DNA of 64,000 bases from Alkalihalobacillus sp. LMS39 (GCF_022812285.1 NZ_CP093300.1:2356001-2420000), one strand, 5' to 3'; positions 17,959 through 25,724 are shown, counted from the stretch's first letter. The notes: generated from the sequence alone by a model not told the origin. Translations and numbers: made by a program.

Positions 17959-19686
17959 ATGTTAGAAATGATGAAAGACTTAAAGAAATATAAGTGGTCC
18001 ATAATGGCTGTTATATTATTTACATTAGCAGGAACATTACTTGAATTATACTTACCTACTTTAATGGCTGATGTTGTGGATGTTGGAATTGTTAATGGTG
18101 ATGTTCCTTTTATTTTGCAAACGGGTGGATGGATGTTCCTTTGTTCTATTTTGGCAATAGGCTTTGCTATAGCTGTCACTTATTTTGCTTCAAAAATAGC
18201 GTTAGGATTTGGTCGTGATGTGCGCCGCAAATTATTTGTTCATGTTGAGAACTTTTCACTACAAGAATTTGAAAAAATGGGTCCCGCTTCTTTAATTACA
18301 CGAACAACAAACGATGTGAAACAAGTTCAAGATGTCACTAATATGATGCTTCGGATGATGACAAGAGCTCCACTTATGTTAGTGGGAGGTATTATTTTAG
18401 CGGTGTCTCGAGATGCGATGTTATCGCTCGTGTTTTTAGCAGCGTTACCGATATTGGCAGGGTTAATTTTTCTAATTTCTAAAAAAGCGATACCTTTGTT
18501 TGGTCTTCTTCAAAAACGAACAGACCGTTTAAATTTATTACTTCGGGAAGGGCTAGTTGGCACACGTGTGGTTCGTGCATTTAACAGAGTGGAGTATGAA
18601 AAGGGCCGTTTTAATGAAGCTAATGAAGCGTATCGCGATACAGGAATAAAAGTTAATCAGATTATTGCGTTTGTATTTCCGGTAATGATGATCATTATGA
18701 ACTTCACAAATGTAGCGATCGTCTGGTTTGGTGCCATGAGAATTGATGCAGGAGAAATGGCTGTAGGGAATTTAATGGCGTTTTTACAGTATTCAATGAT
18801 GATATTAATGTCGCTTATTATGTTATCGATGGCATTTATTATGATTCCACGAGCACAAGCTTCAGCCAAACGAATAAATGAAGTATTAAAAATGCACCCA
18901 CTTATTCATGATCCCAAATATCCGGTCACGTCCTCTGATAAGAATGGATATGTCGAGTTTGAACAAGTAACCTTCCGTTATGAAGGAGCAGAGAAACCAG
19001 CTGTCAAAAAGGTAAGTTTCACAGCTAAACCCGGTGAAATAACTGCTATTATCGGGAGCACAGGGGCTGGAAAAACTTCGCTTTTGCAATTAATACCGAG
19101 ATTTTATGATGTGGAAAGTGGAATGATAAAAGTTGATGGGGTGAATGTAAAAGAAATGCCCCAACAAGAATTACGACAGAAAATAGGGTATGTTCCTCAA
19201 AAAGCATCTTTATTTACAGGAACGATTGCCGACAATGTCCGCTTTGGGAAGTTAGAAGCAACTGATAACGAAGTCATTGAGGCGTTAACAACAGCACAGG
19301 CGATCGATTTCGTAAATGAAAAAGATGATGGAATCGAAACGATGATTGAACAAGCGGGTGCAAATTTATCTGGCGGACAAAAACAACGGTTATCGATTGC
19401 TAGAGCTCTTGTGAGGAAACCGAATATCTATTTATTTGATGATAGCTTCTCTGCACTAGATTATAAAACAGACGCTCGTTTGCGAAAGGCGTTACAAGCT
19501 GAAACGAAAGATGCGACAATGATTGTTGTTGCTCAACGTGTCAATACGGTAAAGGACGCAGAACAAATTATCGTAATGCATGAAGGCGAAGTAGCAGGAA
19601 GCGGGTCACATGAGGAACTATTGCAGACGAATAAAATTTACCAAGAAATCGTAGCTTCCCAACAAACGGAGGGAGAAAGTGCATGA
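17959..19686 (+). CDS. Heterodimeric ABC exporter subunit with degenerate catalytic site
   Basis: This is a 575-residue half exporter (six helices plus an ATPase domain). Walker A GSTGAGKT and the signature LSGGQ are normal. Walker B reads YLFDDSFSALD, with Asp in place of the catalytic Glu, and the switch motif VAQRV has Gln in place of His. That is the pattern of the degenerate subunit in asymmetric exporters such as TM287/288, LmrCD and YheI/YheH. ATG 17959 is preferred over the upstream GTG. It overlaps the next subunit by four bases. It probably exports drugs or lipophilic compounds under MarR control. Confidence 0.9.
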   Translation: MLEMMKDLKKYKWSIMAVILFTLAGTLLELYLPTLMADVVDVGIVNGDVPFILQTGGWMFLCSILAIGFAIAVTYFASKIALGFGRDVRRKLFVHVENFSLQEFEKMGPASLITRTTNDVKQVQDVTNMMLRMMTRAPLMLVGGIILAVSRDAMLSLVFLAALPILAGLIFLISKKAIPLFGLLQKRTDRLNLLLREGLVGTRVVRAFNRVEYEKGRFNEANEAYRDTGIKVNQIIAFVFPVMMIIMNFTNVAIVWFGAMRIDAGEMAVGNLMAFLQYSMMILMSLIMLSMAFIMIPRAQASAKRINEVLKMHPLIHDPKYPVTSSDKNGYVEFEQVTFRYEGAEKPAVKKVSFTAKPGEITAIIGSTGAGKTSLLQLIPRFYDVESGMIKVDGVNVKEMPQQELRQKIGYVPQKASLFTGTIADNVRFGKLEATDNEVIEALTTAQAIDFVNEKDDGIETMIEQAGANLSGGQKQRLSIARALVRKPNIYLFDDSFSALDYKTDARLRKALQAETKDATMIVVAQRVNTVKDAEQIIVMHEGEVAGSGSHEELLQTNKIYQEIVASQQTEGESA

Positions 19687-21536
19687 GTAAAATAAAAAGA
19701 GGGATTGGTAATAAACAGCAGCCTACTCCGCCTAAAGGGATGGGGCATGGTCCAAATATGATGCCCGCAGAAAAGCCAAAAGAATTTAAAAAAACGGTTA
19801 TTCGTTTATCTCGTTATTTAAAACCAAGAAAATTTTTACTAATAATTGTTGGTATTGCCGCCTTATTTTCGACGTTGTTTAATATTATTAGTCCGAAATT
19901 ATTAGGTGATGCTACATCATCTTTGTTTGATAGTTTTCTTGGTGGAACAGGAGTAGACTATCCATTTCTAGGAAATTTATTGCTTGTGTTGCTTGGATTA
20001 TATACGTTATCAGCCTTGTTTGCGTTTCTTCAACAATTTATTATGGCAAGCGTTGCGCAACGAACGATTGCTGAAATGCGACAAGAAGTAAATGAAAAAC
20101 TAACAAGATTGCCTTTAACATATTTTGACCAACATTCACATGGTGATATTTTAAGTCGTGCTGTAAATGATATTGATAATATTAATAATTCATTTCAACA
20201 GGCGTTAACACAATTGATAACAACGATCATAACGGTTCTTGGAATTATTGTCATGATGTTTATTATTAGTCCGTTGCTTACCTTAGTCGTGTTCGTTACG
20301 ATTCCACTAAGCGGGATTGTGATAAAATATGTTGCTTCATTTTCGCAAAAACACTTTGTTAGTCAACAAGAGGAATTAGGGAGTGTTAACGGGCATATTG
20401 AGGAAATGTTTAGTGGGCATAACGTTGTGAAGGCATACGGTCAAGAAAACGAATCAATTAAAACATTTGATGATATTAATGATCGATTATATAAAGCAGG
20501 GTGGAAAGCACAATTTATTTCAGGTATCATGATGCCAATGATGATGTTTATAAGTAATATTGGCTATATATTAGTAAGTATAGCCGGGGGGTTACTAGTA
20601 CTTAATGGCTCAATACGAATTGGGGATGTGCAAGCTTTCATCCAGTACTCTCAACAAATATCACATCCGATGGCACAGATGGCAGGAATCGCTAATATGA
20701 TTCAAACTGGCGTTGCATCTGCTGAAAGAATTTTTACATTGCTTGATGAAGAAGAGGAATCCCTTGAAAAAGAAGCTTCTGTTTCGCTTGAGCATATAAA
20801 AGGTGACGTAAGCTTTGAGCGGGTTCGCTTTGGATATGATGAACAAAAACCAGTTATTCGAGGTTTGTCGTTAGATGTAAAATCAGGTCAAACCGTAGCC
20901 ATTGTAGGGCCAACAGGAGCAGGGAAAACGACGATTATAAATTTATTACTACGGTTTTATGAAGTAAATGGAGGGTCCATTTCCATTGATGGCATCAATT
21001 TACACGAGCTTTCTCGTCCTCAAGCTAGAAGTTTGTTTGCGATGGTTCTCCAGGATACATGGTTGTTTAAAGGGACGATTCGAGATAATATCGCCTATGG
21101 TCGAGAAGGAGCAACAGAAGAAGAAGTTATTCAAGCTGCCCGCCATGCGTATGCGGATGATTTCATTAGAACATTACCAGACGGGTATGATACCGTATTG
21201 TCAGAAGATGCAACAAATATTTCACAAGGTCAACGCCAACTCCTTACGATTGCGAGAGCATTAATATCAAATCCAACCGTTCTTATATTAGATGAAGCGA
21301 CAAGTAGTGTGGATACACGAACAGAAATGAATATACAATTAGCGATGAAAGATATTATGAGAGGACGAACGAGTTTTGTCATTGCCCACCGTCTGTCGAC
21401 AATTCGTGATGCGGATATGATTCTAGTTATGAAAGACGGTGATATCGTTGAAAAAGGGAATCATGAGGAATTGCTAGAACTACGAGGTTTTTATGCTGAA
21501 CTTTATCAAAGTCAATTTTCAGAAGTGGTGTCATAA
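19683..21536 (+). CDS. Heterodimeric ABC exporter subunit with canonical catalytic site
   Basis: This is a 617-residue partner of the preceding subunit. A Pro/Gly/Met-rich N-terminal extension (about 1-35) precedes six membrane helices. Walker A GPTGAGKT is near residue 407. Walker B LILDEATSSVD keeps the catalytic Glu and IAHRL keeps the switch His, but the signature is altered to ISQGQ. Combined with the degenerate Walker B of the partner, this gives one good and one weak ATP site, as expected for this class. The ATG overlaps the previous stop (ATGA), giving tight coupling. Length and order fit YfiB/YfiC-type pairs. Confidence 0.9.
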   Translation: MSKIKRGIGNKQQPTPPKGMGHGPNMMPAEKPKEFKKTVIRLSRYLKPRKFLLIIVGIAALFSTLFNIISPKLLGDATSSLFDSFLGGTGVDYPFLGNLLLVLLGLYTLSALFAFLQQFIMASVAQRTIAEMRQEVNEKLTRLPLTYFDQHSHGDILSRAVNDIDNINNSFQQALTQLITTIITVLGIIVMMFIISPLLTLVVFVTIPLSGIVIKYVASFSQKHFVSQQEELGSVNGHIEEMFSGHNVVKAYGQENESIKTFDDINDRLYKAGWKAQFISGIMMPMMMFISNIGYILVSIAGGLLVLNGSIRIGDVQAFIQYSQQISHPMAQMAGIANMIQTGVASAERIFTLLDEEEESLEKEASVSLEHIKGDVSFERVRFGYDEQKPVIRGLSLDVKSGQTVAIVGPTGAGKTTIINLLLRFYEVNGGSISIDGINLHELSRPQARSLFAMVLQDTWLFKGTIRDNIAYGREGATEEEVIQAARHAYADDFIRTLPDGYDTVLSEDATNISQGQRQLLTIARALISNPTVLILDEATSSVDTRTEMNIQLAMKDIMRGRTSFVIAHRLSTIRDADMILVMKDGDIVEKGNHEELLELRGFYAELYQSQFSEVVS

Positions 21537-21554
21537 AGCGGAATACAAAAAAAG

Positions 21555-21588
21555 AAAGGAAAAGTCGAAGTGGACTTTTCCTTTATTA
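21555..21588 (+). terminator. Intrinsic terminator of the MarR/ABC operon
   Basis: A perfect 12-bp inverted repeat (21555-21566 and 21573-21584) is followed by ATTAATT. Confidence 0.85.
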
Positions 21589-21596
21589 ATTCCGTT

Positions 21597-21775
21597 CGGA
21601 CATCTATTCCGTTATTGTATAAAAAAACTAGCTTTGCTATTTTGTATCGGACATCTATTCCGTTATTTCAATGAAAAAACAATAAAAAGTCCCTGTTTTC
21701 TTGAGTTAACGGAATAGATGTCCGTTAGCATCCAAACATCACACCTATTTTGTTAAATAGCGGAATAGATGTCCG
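21597..21775. repeat. Four-unit palindromic repeat element 2
   Basis: Two identical forward units (21597-21616 and 21648-21667, CGGACATCTATTCCGTTATT) are followed by two inverted units (21708-21724 and 21756-21775) that are exact or near-exact reverse complements. It lies between convergent genes (ABC exporter and RDD protein). With element 1 it also shares an end pattern, GTCCGAAxCGACTAT, just outside the last unit. A 74-codon frame through it is a by-product of the repeat. Confidence 0.9.
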
Positions 21776-21839
21776 AAACGACTATATTAGCTATTTAGCC
21801 CCCTAACTCATTTGGACACCCTTTATTAAGCAAAGGGTA

Positions 21840-22343
21840 TTAATATTTCATTAAGTAAGTATTTGTTAGCTTATCATATAATGTCCGTCTTTCTTTACCA
21901 AACGACATGAAGTAGGTCGGGAAGAGAACTAATTTTAAACACTCTCTCTTTAAATAATGGCGCTTTGTTAGTGGTTGCCTATTTTCATCTACTAATGTTA
22001 AGTCGGCAATCATCATACCAAATGTTTGTTTTTTAAACATTGGATAAATAAATTGGTAAATTAAAAAGATTGAACCTAATATTACATAATTAATAATAAA
22101 TAGATGTGGTTCATTTTCAAGTATATCTTGTCTGGCTCTTTCGGGATTACCAATAAATAGCGTTTCAGTATTTGTCATAATCCATAAAGTCGTAGCACCT
22201 GCAACCATATATAACACCATACCGAGAATGACGGCGTCATAAAATAAAGCAATCGTTCGGATAATGCCACCTGCTCGTAAATCGCGGTGTAGAAAACGGT
22301 CTTTTAGTTCTTTTTCTGATTGAGTTTCTTGATTTACTTCCAT
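21840..22343 (-). CDS. RDD-family membrane protein
   Basis: This is a 167-residue membrane protein with three predicted helices. It begins near RAGGIIRTIALFYDAVI, which holds the Arg and Asp residues that name the RDD family. The FGMMIADLTLVDENRQPLT stretch is the family's conserved region between helices. I chose ATG 22343, after a GGGGGGGATATT leader on the minus strand; the longer frame has no ribosome site. It is a single gene. RDD proteins have varied or unknown roles, some linked to Na+/H+ exchange. Confidence 0.82.
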   Translation of the reverse strand: MEVNQETQSEKELKDRFLHRDLRAGGIIRTIALFYDAVILGMVLYMVAGATTLWIMTNTETLFIGNPERARQDILENEPHLFIINYVILGSIFLIYQFIYPMFKKQTFGMMIADLTLVDENRQPLTKRHYLKRECLKLVLFPTYFMSFGKERRTLYDKLTNTYLMKY

Positions 22344-22501
22344 AATATCCCCCCCGAGTAGTCCAATCATAATATACAATTTATTATATCATTAAAAAAA
22401 TGTATAAAAAAGGAAAAATTATTTAGTTGAACGAAATAATTAAGAAGAAAAAGAACAAATTCAATGTTTGGACACGTGAATAAATAACAACTCTCATTTT
22501 T

Positions 22502-22682
22502 GCGGTCAGTGCAGCCGTTATTTGTGAACATGATAAGGGTTTCCGTTTTTTAGCGGCCACAGGGGCTCCTATTTGCGCAAATGCAATGCTATTCCTAGCG
22601 ATATATTATGATTAACTGCTCCTGTGTCCTCTAACGTTCCAAAACACTAACAATGTTCACAGATAACGGTTTTCATGGCCGC
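22502..22682. repeat. Long two-module inverted repeat
   Basis: The 30-base block at 22502-22531 matches, with a few differences, the reverse complement of 22653-22682. Inner blocks near 22550-22567 and 22618-22640 also pair imperfectly (ACAGG-centred). The layout resembles the four-unit elements, but the sequence differs. It occupies most of a 390-base gap between the RDD gene and the YvrJ gene, and I see no coding in that gap. Confidence 0.7.
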
Positions 22683-22700
22683 TTCATTACCGTGAACAAT

Positions 22701-22724
22701 AAAAAACCTCTCATAAAGGAGAGG
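22701..22724 (-). terminator. Terminator of the YvrJ/DUF2922/DUF1659 unit
   Basis: CCTCTC and GAGAGG pair around a six-base loop. On the minus strand the stem is followed by a run of T, just past the YvrJ stop codon. Confidence 0.75.
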
Positions 22725-22735
22725 GTAAAACGGAT

Positions 22736-22882
22736 TTATTTAGATATTTGGAGTAAGTGTTCTGGTAATTTTTGAATGGATTCATTGACAAGGTCCAATT
22801 TTTTCTCCATCCGGTGCAGAAGGTACAATGTTACGACTACAGGAAATCCAAATTCACTTAATAATGGTAACCAAGGTTCCAC
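22736..22882 (-). CDS. YvrJ-family small membrane protein
   Basis: This is a 48-residue protein that starts at GTG 22882, eight bases after AGGAGG on the minus strand. One membrane helix covers about residues 6-23 (LLSEFGFPVVVTLYLLHRME), followed by a charged amphipathic tail. The GFP-xxxTLYLLHRxExK pattern is characteristic of the YvrJ family. It is last in a run of DUF1659, DUF2922 and YvrJ, a gene trio often seen together in Bacillus. Function is unknown. Confidence 0.85.
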   Translation of the reverse strand: MEPWLPLLSEFGFPVVVTLYLLHRMEKKLDLVNESIQKLPEHLLQISK

Positions 22883-22931
22883 ACATTTTTCCTCCTTTCT
22901 TTTAAAAAGAAGGAGACAAGCTCCTTCTTAA

Positions 22932-23147
22932 TTAAAGTAAAACTTCTTCAACCGTTCTATCGACAATGCGAGCAGACTTGATAGCAACAATATTCCCACC
23001 TGTTGACGTAAAACAATTTGTCATAATAATCCCTTCCATGGCTGTACGAATGGCGATTGGCTCTGCTGGATAAATAGGATTATCTAATGAAAGTGTCACT
23101 GTCGCTCCACTTTCATTTTGAAATAATAATTCTAATCGTTTGTTCAT
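22932..23147 (-). CDS. DUF2922 family small protein
   Basis: This is a 71-residue protein beginning with an amphipathic strand (KRLELLFQNESGATVTLSL), followed by PAEPxxIRxAMEGII and ending in ARIVDRTVEEVLL. These features match DUF2922. It lies between DUF1659 and YvrJ on the same strand with short gaps and its own GGAGAG ribosome site. The trio is conserved in Bacillaceae without a known role; a small beta-sheet protein is likely. Confidence 0.85.
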   Translation of the reverse strand: MNKRLELLFQNESGATVTLSLDNPIYPAEPIAIRTAMEGIIMTNCFTSTGGNIVAIKSARIVDRTVEEVLL

Positions 23148-23183
23148 CGAGTTTCTCTCCTTTCATTTAAAATATAAATAAAC

Positions 23184-23387
23184 TTACGCAAGCGAATACA
23201 CGTTATTTCGTTCAACTTTGTTTGAAATCCAGCCTTGCAATGGTGTTAACGCTTCTGCTGCGGCTAAAAGTTGTGCGTCAGTCGCATCGGTTTTAATGTT
23301 GTTAAAGCTTTTTGTTTTAAATGTAGGTTCACCTTTACTATCCACTCCTGTTTCAAACACAATCACTAAACGAGAATTGGTTAACAT
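23184..23387 (-). CDS. DUF1659 family small protein
   Basis: This is a 67-residue protein with the DUF1659 pattern: VIVFETGVDSKGEP, a Lys/Phe-rich strand, ATDAQLLAAAEALTPLQ and a terminal VERNNVYSLA. I chose ATG 23387 after GGGGGTGAAAAG on the minus strand; the longer upstream frame has no start signal and runs into the neighbouring gene. It is the first gene of the DUF1659, DUF2922, YvrJ unit. Its role is unknown. Confidence 0.87.
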   Translation of the reverse strand: MLTNSRLVIVFETGVDSKGEPTFKTKSFNNIKTDATDAQLLAAAEALTPLQGWISNKVERNNVYSLA

Positions 23388-23452
23388 CTTTTCACCCCCT
23401 TTCCACACTGTAAATATGCGAAGACATAGAAATAGGGGAGAACGTTCTAAAA

Positions 23453-23671
23453 TTAAATCGCTTTTTCTTTTCGATGAACAGGTTTTGCAGACAATATATT
23501 TTGGATAAGAAACATTCTTTTTTGATTTCGTACATGGCAAAAGCCGATGAGTAGGTGATCATCTAGTTGTTGGATAGTGACTTTTCGTTGTGTGATCGTT
23601 CCGTTTTTTGACATATAAATGATTTCAACTGGTGTTTGAGAAATAAAAGATCGCTTTAAAATACCTTGCAT
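23453..23671 (-). CDS. Small WYL-domain-like protein
   Basis: This is a 72-residue protein with RSFISQTPVEIIYMSKNGTITQRKVTI and a later GFCHVRNQKRMFLIQNIL, the strand order of a minimal WYL (SH3-like) domain without the usual DNA-binding part. AGGAGGTTG precedes the ATG. It is transcribed divergently from the YolD-like gene. A LexA box lies inside its putative promoter spacer (TTGTAA, 17 bases, TATAAT on the minus strand). A small ligand or nucleic-acid sensing role is suggested by WYL domains elsewhere. Confidence 0.7.
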   Translation of the reverse strand: MQGILKRSFISQTPVEIIYMSKNGTITQRKVTIQQLDDHLLIGFCHVRNQKRMFLIQNILSAKPVHRKEKAI

Positions 23672-23702
23672 ATTTTTTTCAACCTCCTATATAATAATTA
23701 TA

Positions 23703-23716
23703 CGAACGTTTGTTCC
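23703..23716. promoter_or_regulatory. LexA (SOS) box between WYL-like and YolD-like genes
   Basis: CGAACGTTTGTTCC matches the Bacillus LexA site CGAAC-N4-GTTCG except for the last base. On the minus strand it fills the spacer between TTGTAA (23720-23725) and TATAAT (23697-23702), so LexA binding would block that promoter and probably the divergent one. Confidence 0.75.
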
Positions 23717-23746
23717 TTTTTACAATATGCAACTGGGGGCTATTTC

Positions 23747-24070
23747 ATGCTTAAGGATAGAGGAAATATAAAGTGGACGGCGATGATGATTCCGGAACAT
23801 GTATCACGATTACGTAAGGTAGCGGAACAACTCAAAACTGTAGAAAAGCCAATTGTTGATATTCAACAATTAGAGGAATTTGAGTATTTCATTTGTGAAG
23901 CAATGGAACACAATCATTTGTTGACGTTTGTTTACTGGGATGACGGAAAGTATGGTATTGTACTTGGCAAAGTTCATTATATAGATTCGGTGAACAAACA
24001 ATTACGTGTTGTGGACCAATTTGATGAAAGGCATTTTATTCCGATTGCTCATCTTGTTGATGTTCGTTAA
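23747..24070 (+). CDS. YolD-like family protein
   Basis: This is a 107-residue protein beginning with LKDRGNIKWTAMMIPEHV, the hallmark start of the YolD-like family, and ending with a beta-rich region (GIVLGKVHYIDSVNKQLRVVD). YolD-like genes in Bacillus (YolD, YqjX) lie next to SOS-induced Y-family polymerases and are LexA controlled; a near-perfect LexA box lies 31 bases upstream here. No polymerase gene is adjacent. ATG 23747 follows TGGGGGC; a longer frame from 23666 crosses the promoter region. It is probably an SOS-induced accessory of unknown mechanism. Confidence 0.85.
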   Translation: MLKDRGNIKWTAMMIPEHVSRLRKVAEQLKTVEKPIVDIQQLEEFEYFICEAMEHNHLLTFVYWDDGKYGIVLGKVHYIDSVNKQLRVVDQFDERHFIPIAHLVDVR

Positions 24071-24139
24071 CGAACGAATAAAAACAAGATATAAACACAA
24101 AACTACAGGAGAAACTGGAAAAGAAAAGGTGGTTTTTTC

Positions 24140-24301
24140 ATGGTGAATGAAAACTTTGACAAGTTCAAAGAGGAACAAAAGAACCATAAAGCAAAATATC
24201 CAGATGGGGAAGAACATCTAGGTGAGATGACGTTAAAAGGTGAAGTGAAACCTCGAAGTATGGGGAAATCTGTTGGTGCCCGTGGTAGAGATGGTAGGTA
24301 A
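24140..24301 (+). CDS. 53-residue hydrophilic protein, unknown
   Basis: This is a very polar 53-codon frame (start FDKFKEEQKNHKAKYPDGEE, end GKSVGARGRDGR). AAAAGGTGG lies about eight bases upstream, and a terminator follows seven bases after the stop. The charge pattern and compact transcription unit support a real gene. I do not recognise the family. Confidence 0.6.
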   Translation: MVNENFDKFKEEQKNHKAKYPDGEEHLGEMTLKGEVKPRSMGKSVGARGRDGR

Positions 24302-24309
24302 TAATAGTG

Positions 24310-24345
24310 ACCCTTTCATTTTTTTTTGAGAGGGTTTATTATTTC
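24310..24345 (+). terminator. Intrinsic terminator
   Basis: ACCCTTTC pairs with GAGAGGGT (one G-U) and is followed by a T-rich tract. It separates the small hydrophilic gene from the TetR-controlled operon. Confidence 0.65.
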
Positions 24346-24355
24346 TTCTTGTAAA

Positions 24356-24396
24356 AACTAATAGTATTAGTTATAGTTAAACTAATACCATTAGTT
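24356..24396. promoter_or_regulatory. Tandem palindromic operators for the adjacent TetR regulator
   Basis: Two 17-base palindromes with identical 7-base arms, AACTAAT-N3-ATTAGTT, lie at 24356-24372 and 24380-24396, with centres 24 bases apart. They end 22 bases before the ATG of the metallo-beta-lactamase gene, whose operon also encodes a TetR regulator, the obvious candidate ligand-responsive repressor. Confidence 0.75.
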
Positions 24397-24418
24397 TTAG
24401 AATTGGAGTGTTCTTGTA

Positions 24419-25138
24419 ATGAAACTAACGAAAGAAAAGTTTTTATATCAAATCGCTTTTATGCCACGTTTTTTTCCTGTAAATTGTTACTTGGTTGATG
24501 AGGGAAGTGAATTCACATTAATTGATGCAGGGTTATCAATTCATGCAAAAAAGATTTTGAAAATTGCAGAAGAATTAAAAAAGCCGATTACTCGTATTGT
24601 CATTACCCATGTACATGATGATCATATGGGTGCATTGGAAAAGTTAAAAAAAGCATTACCCCATGTTAAAATATATTTATCAAGACGTGATGCGAAAATT
24701 TGGGCGGGGGACCACTCTCTTCTACAATCAGAACCGCAATTACCGCTTCGTGGTGGTATACCGAAACAAAGTAAGGTAAAACCTGATATATTAGTAGGTA
24801 ATGGAGATAGCATTGGCTCTCTTTTAGCTATAGCAACACCAGGACATACTCCAGGTATGATGGCCTTTATGGATATACGAACGAACGCATTAATCGCAGG
24901 AGATGCCTTTCAAACAAAAGGTGGGTTAGCCGTTGCAGGGCAAGTAAGATGGTTATTTCCATTTCCTGCATTGGCGACATGGAGTAAAGAGTTAGCGATA
25001 CAAAGTGCAGAAAATCTCCTTCAATATAATCCGAGTTTGTTAGCTGTTGGCCATGGAGATATGATTAAACAGCCTGTAGAAGCAATGAAAAAAGCGATTA
25101 ACGATGCAGTGAAAAACGAAGCAAAGACAGGAGCGTAA
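24419..25138 (+). CDS. Metallo-beta-lactamase fold hydrolase
   Basis: This is a 239-residue soluble hydrolase. The zinc motif THVHDDHMG near residue 62, LIDAG in strand 2, TPGHTPG near 140 and AGDAF near 160, plus a terminal VGHGD, give the full metal-ligand set of glyoxalase II-like metallo-beta-lactamase enzymes. It is the first gene of an operon with the TetR regulator three bases downstream and has paired operators upstream. It therefore probably hydrolyses or detoxifies a compound sensed by that regulator. The substrate is unknown. Confidence 0.9.
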   Translation: MKLTKEKFLYQIAFMPRFFPVNCYLVDEGSEFTLIDAGLSIHAKKILKIAEELKKPITRIVITHVHDDHMGALEKLKKALPHVKIYLSRRDAKIWAGDHSLLQSEPQLPLRGGIPKQSKVKPDILVGNGDSIGSLLAIATPGHTPGMMAFMDIRTNALIAGDAFQTKGGLAVAGQVRWLFPFPALATWSKELAIQSAENLLQYNPSLLAVGHGDMIKQPVEAMKKAINDAVKNEAKTGA

Positions 25139-25141
25139 AAA

Positions 25142-25711
25142 ATGTCACCACGTATGGGACTTGATTTACAAACAATTTTATTAGCAGCAACGAATATTGT
25201 AGATGAAGGAGGGATTGAAGCCATTACAATGGCGACATTGGCTAAAACATTAAATGTTCAGTCTCCTTCTTTATACAATCATATTAATGGTTTGCAAGGC
25301 TTAAAAAAACACCTAGCCCAATATGGGTTAGTAAAGCTTTATGAGGGGATGAAAGAAGCAGTCAATGATAAACAAGGAGAGGAAGCCATTTTATCAATTG
25401 GTCGGTCTTATTTAGAATTTGTAAGAACTCATCCAGGATTATACGAAATGACATTAAAAGCACCTGATGCAAAGGACCTTGAAATTGAAAAGGTGGCAAA
25501 CGACATGGTTCACTTGATGATAGATGTACTGACGCCATATCATCTTGAAAAGGAACAAACGATTCATATGGTGAGGGGAATTAGAAGCTTGTTACACGGC
25601 TTCGCTTCTCTTGAACAAGCTGGTGGCTTTGGTTTTCCACTTGATTTAAATGAAAGCTTTGAAAATATGGTTCGAACATATCTTATAGGTATGGAGCACA
25701 TTTCAAAATAA
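25142..25711 (+). CDS. TetR-family regulator with WHG-type C-terminal domain
   Basis: This is a 189-residue regulator. The N-terminal helix-turn-helix is ITMATLAKTLNVQSPSLYNHINGL (about residues 30-53). The C-terminal part contains the MVRGIRSLLHGFASLEQAGGF stretch characteristic of the TetR WHG ligand domain. It is encoded directly after the metallo-beta-lactamase gene and probably binds the tandem AACTAAT-N3-ATTAGTT sites to repress both. An acetyltransferase gene follows 13 bases later and may be co-transcribed. Confidence 0.9.
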   Translation: MSPRMGLDLQTILLAATNIVDEGGIEAITMATLAKTLNVQSPSLYNHINGLQGLKKHLAQYGLVKLYEGMKEAVNDKQGEEAILSIGRSYLEFVRTHPGLYEMTLKAPDAKDLEIEKVANDMVHLMIDVLTPYHLEKEQTIHMVRGIRSLLHGFASLEQAGGFGFPLDLNESFENMVRTYLIGMEHISK

Positions 25712-25724
25712 AGAGGCGATAACG

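Noticed and set aside
21493-21717. A 74-codon plus-strand frame across the end of the ABC exporter gene and repeat element 2
   Set aside because: It lacks a ribosome site, overlaps a real gene, and its repeated GHLFRY pieces come from translating the DNA repeat.
15606-22682. CRISPR array as an explanation for the repeated units
   Set aside because: There are only two forward and two inverted units per element, with unequal spacing, no cas genes nearby and an inverted order that does not fit CRISPR.
23218-23508. A 96-codon plus-strand frame over the DUF1659 gene
   Set aside because: It is the antisense shadow of DUF1659 and its neighbour, and lacks a start signal.
24062-24075. GTTCGTTAACGAAC palindrome at the YolD-like stop codon, considered as a second LexA box
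   Set aside because: The arms are GTTCG...CGAAC, the reverse order of the LexA CGAAC...GTTCG site, and it overlaps a coding end.
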